From positions 1 to 8,711 of the forward strand of contig CAYVDH010000153.1 of NCBI GenBank assembly GCA_964450355.1: DNA of 8,711 nucleotides. The letters are read 5' to 3'. The position numbers were made by a program, and so were the translations under genes. Positions within the stretch are counted from its first letter, which is position 1. Every line of letters starts with the position of its first letter. This DNA comes from CAYVDH01 sp964450355. Lineage in GTDB: Bacteria > Bacteroidota > Bacteroidia > NS11-12g > UBA955. Positions 7,338 to 8,711 of this stretch are shown piece by piece. The notes beneath the pieces are model-generated. The model did no database searches. It saw only the letters and a program-made list of their open reading frames with translations, and was not told the DNA's origin.

Positions 7338-8602
7338 GCTTTCTTTTGATTAGAAATGAGGAAAATGATAAATAAAATTGGAAATAAAGGAATAAGAAAT
7401 CTACTGGTGCCTATGATTCCAGTTAGTGTAATGATGTATGCTGGTATTAAGATTAACGCTATTTTTTGATTGTTAAATAGGGGAGAGCTGAAAAGGTATT
7501 TTAAATAGAAAATGGCTTTAAAAACATTTGCTAGAATCAATAAAATCAAGACTAAGCCAATAGGAGATAAAAATATTTTTTTTAATTTTTCAAACTTGTT
7601 TCCAGTATTGGTTTCATACATTAAAATTTCGTTGTGTTTTAAATTAAAAAACTGAGTAATATCAAATCTGCCAGGGTCAATAAAAGAAACTAACATGCCT
7701 TTGAGGTGTAAATAAGCATACAGTCCTAAGTTGTCTTTAATGATTTTTTTACATTCCATTTGTCGGTACTCTTGTTCTTCTTTATAAGAATTCAGTTGTT
7801 TAGAATCGTAGGTGATTTTATCCACTATGGAATCGGCATAATCGATGCCATGTTTGTTCATGATAGTGAGATAAGTGTTGTATTGCAATAGGTTGATAGT
7901 GCTTATTGAGGAATAATGGTAATAACCAGTTCGTTTTAAGTTGATGTAATTACTGCCAAAATAAAAAAACAAAGGCAAAAACAACAGAGGAATCAATTTT
8001 TTTTGTTTGATAATCAGATAATACAAAGGGAAAATAAAAGCAAATGGAGCCATAACAGGTTTTAATGACATGGCAGCAACGATGCACAAACCTAATAAAA
8101 GTACTTTTTTAGATGTCTGGAATTGGTTGTTAAAATGAATATAAACTAGGCAGATTAAGCAGCATTGTAGCCAAATTTCTGTCATAATTAAATTGGCATA
8201 AATAAACTGCGCAGGTGTAATCAATATAAAAATCAATGCCCATTTTAGTTTGATTTTAACATGTAGTTTTTCTAATGTTTTAATAGCTAAATGAATGCAG
8301 AAAATACTGATTAAATTCTGGACTAATAAAATGAGAAATACAAATAGATGTATATTCCCAAAACTGAGGAGTTTGAAAAAGGCTAAAATTGAAGGATATA
8401 AAAAAGGCCTTTTAGTTAACCATTTTAGTTCATAATTATCTTTTAAATCCCACGAATACAATGTTTGATGATTAATAAGATTCTCAGCAGCAAACAGATA
8501 TTCAATGCCGTCTTTTATAATTGAATGTTTAAAAAACAATTGTTTTGCAAAAAACACTATATGAATCAGTACTATGATTGACCAAAATAGTTTTTTATTC
8601 AT
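7334..8602 (-). CDS. Polytopic membrane protein, probable GT-C (PMT/ArnT-like) glycosyltransferase
   Basis: 422-residue protein with about ten hydrophobic segments (near residues 6-24, 68-82, 84-107, 120-137, 143-157, 166-182, 184-198, 202-218, 347-368, 380-417 as two). GT-C-like features are an acidic first outer loop after helix 1 (KDGIEY, with Asp31 and Glu34), KRPFLYP at 64-70, MTE at 140-142 in the next outer loop, SLKP at 179-182, a YHYSSISTINLLQYN segment at 228-242, and RFLIPLFP at 401-408 at the C-terminal end. In the family, such enzymes use a polyprenyl-phosphate-linked sugar and add it to a lipid, protein or glycan on the outer face of the inner membrane. A mostly hydrophilic stretch (about 219-345) sits between helix groups. 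The protein is shorter than typical ArnT or PMT enzymes (about 500 or more residues). Donor and acceptor are unknown. It leads an apparent two-gene operon. Only one ATG is possible near the N-terminus (next Met at 140), which fixes the start. Confidence 0.75.
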   Translation of the reverse strand: MNKKLFWSIIVLIHIVFFAKQLFFKHSIIKDGIEYLFAAENLINHQTLYSWDLKDNYELKWLTKRPFLYPSILAFFKLLSFGNIHLFVFLILLVQNLISIFCIHLAIKTLEKLHVKIKLKWALIFILITPAQFIYANLIMTEIWLQCCLICLVYIHFNNQFQTSKKVLLLGLCIVAAMSLKPVMAPFAFIFPLYYLIIKQKKLIPLLFLPLFFYFGSNYINLKRTGYYHYSSISTINLLQYNTYLTIMNKHGIDYADSIVDKITYDSKQLNSYKEEQEYRQMECKKIIKDNLGLYAYLHLKGMLVSFIDPGRFDITQFFNLKHNEILMYETNTGNKFEKLKKIFLSPIGLVLILLILANVFKAIFYLKYLFSSPLFNNQKIALILIPAYIITLTGIIGTSRFLIPLFPILFIIFLISNQKKA

Positions 8603-8606
8603 TGGT

Positions 8607-8636
8607 CAAATTTATGCCTTTTTTTTATAACCTCAA
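8607..8636 (-). promoter_or_regulatory. Bacteroidota-type promoter for the GT-C / beta-helix operon
   Basis: On the minus strand, TTG (8636-8634) is followed after exactly 19 bases by TAAATTTG (8614-8607), matching the Bacteroidota primary-sigma consensus TTG-N19-TAnnTTTG. The expected start of transcription is about 4-8 bases further on, around 8603-8599, which falls on or beside the ATG at 8602. The mRNA would therefore be leaderless or nearly so. No Shine-Dalgarno-like sequence precedes this ATG. Confidence 0.6.
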
Positions 8637-8711
8637 TTACATGATAGGATGGCATTGAAATATTGCGGAGTTATGATTAAAAATAGAAATTAATACAAAG
8701 TAAATAAAAGC

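Noticed and set aside
8603..8711. Search for a small gene, RNA gene or divergent promoter in the final 109 bases
   Set aside because: The plus-strand ATG near 8672 meets a stop after six codons, and no stable hairpin or tRNA-like fold is visible. I see only the operon promoter candidate here.

Overview
This AT-rich window (hand-counted blocks run from about 22 to 47% GC) looks like a chromosomal segment of a Bacteroidota bacterium. Three independent signs agree. One gene product ends in a type B (gliding-motility-associated) type IX secretion sorting domain, and another ends in a type A type IX sorting domain. The promoter-like sequences also fit the Bacteroidota consensus (TTG, 19 bases, TAnnTTTG) and not the -35/-10 pattern of other phyla. 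Class or genus cannot be fixed from the sequence alone.

Layout: a short 60-base leader precedes a very large plus-strand gene (61-5616) for an 1851-residue exported protein. That protein has a signal peptide, about 20 tandem PKD/Ig-like modules and a C-terminal sorting domain. Five bases after its stop lies the end of a minus-strand pair. The upstream member (8602 down to 7334) is a polytopic membrane protein resembling GT-C glycosyltransferases of the PMT/ArnT (GT39-like) type. The downstream member (7337 down to 5622) is a secreted right-handed beta-helix protein with a pectate-lyase-superfamily N-terminus. The two overlap by four bases (ATGA), so they are almost certainly co-transcribed and translationally coupled. 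The last 109 bases carry no gene that I can see, but do hold a strong promoter candidate for the pair.

How the genes may work together: both secreted proteins should leave the cell through the Sec system and then the type IX secretion system, and end up on the surface or outside. The giant PKD protein is best read as a stalk, adhesin or surface filament. The beta-helix protein is best read as a carbohydrate-binding or carbohydrate-cleaving secreted protein. The membrane enzyme would move a sugar from a lipid carrier to an acceptor on the outer face of the inner membrane. A functional link between the GT-C enzyme and the beta-helix protein is inferred only from gene coupling. I see no RNA gene, CRISPR array, insertion sequence, toxin-antitoxin pair or defence system. 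The window is mostly ordinary Bacteroidota surface-protein territory, with a few details worth checking.
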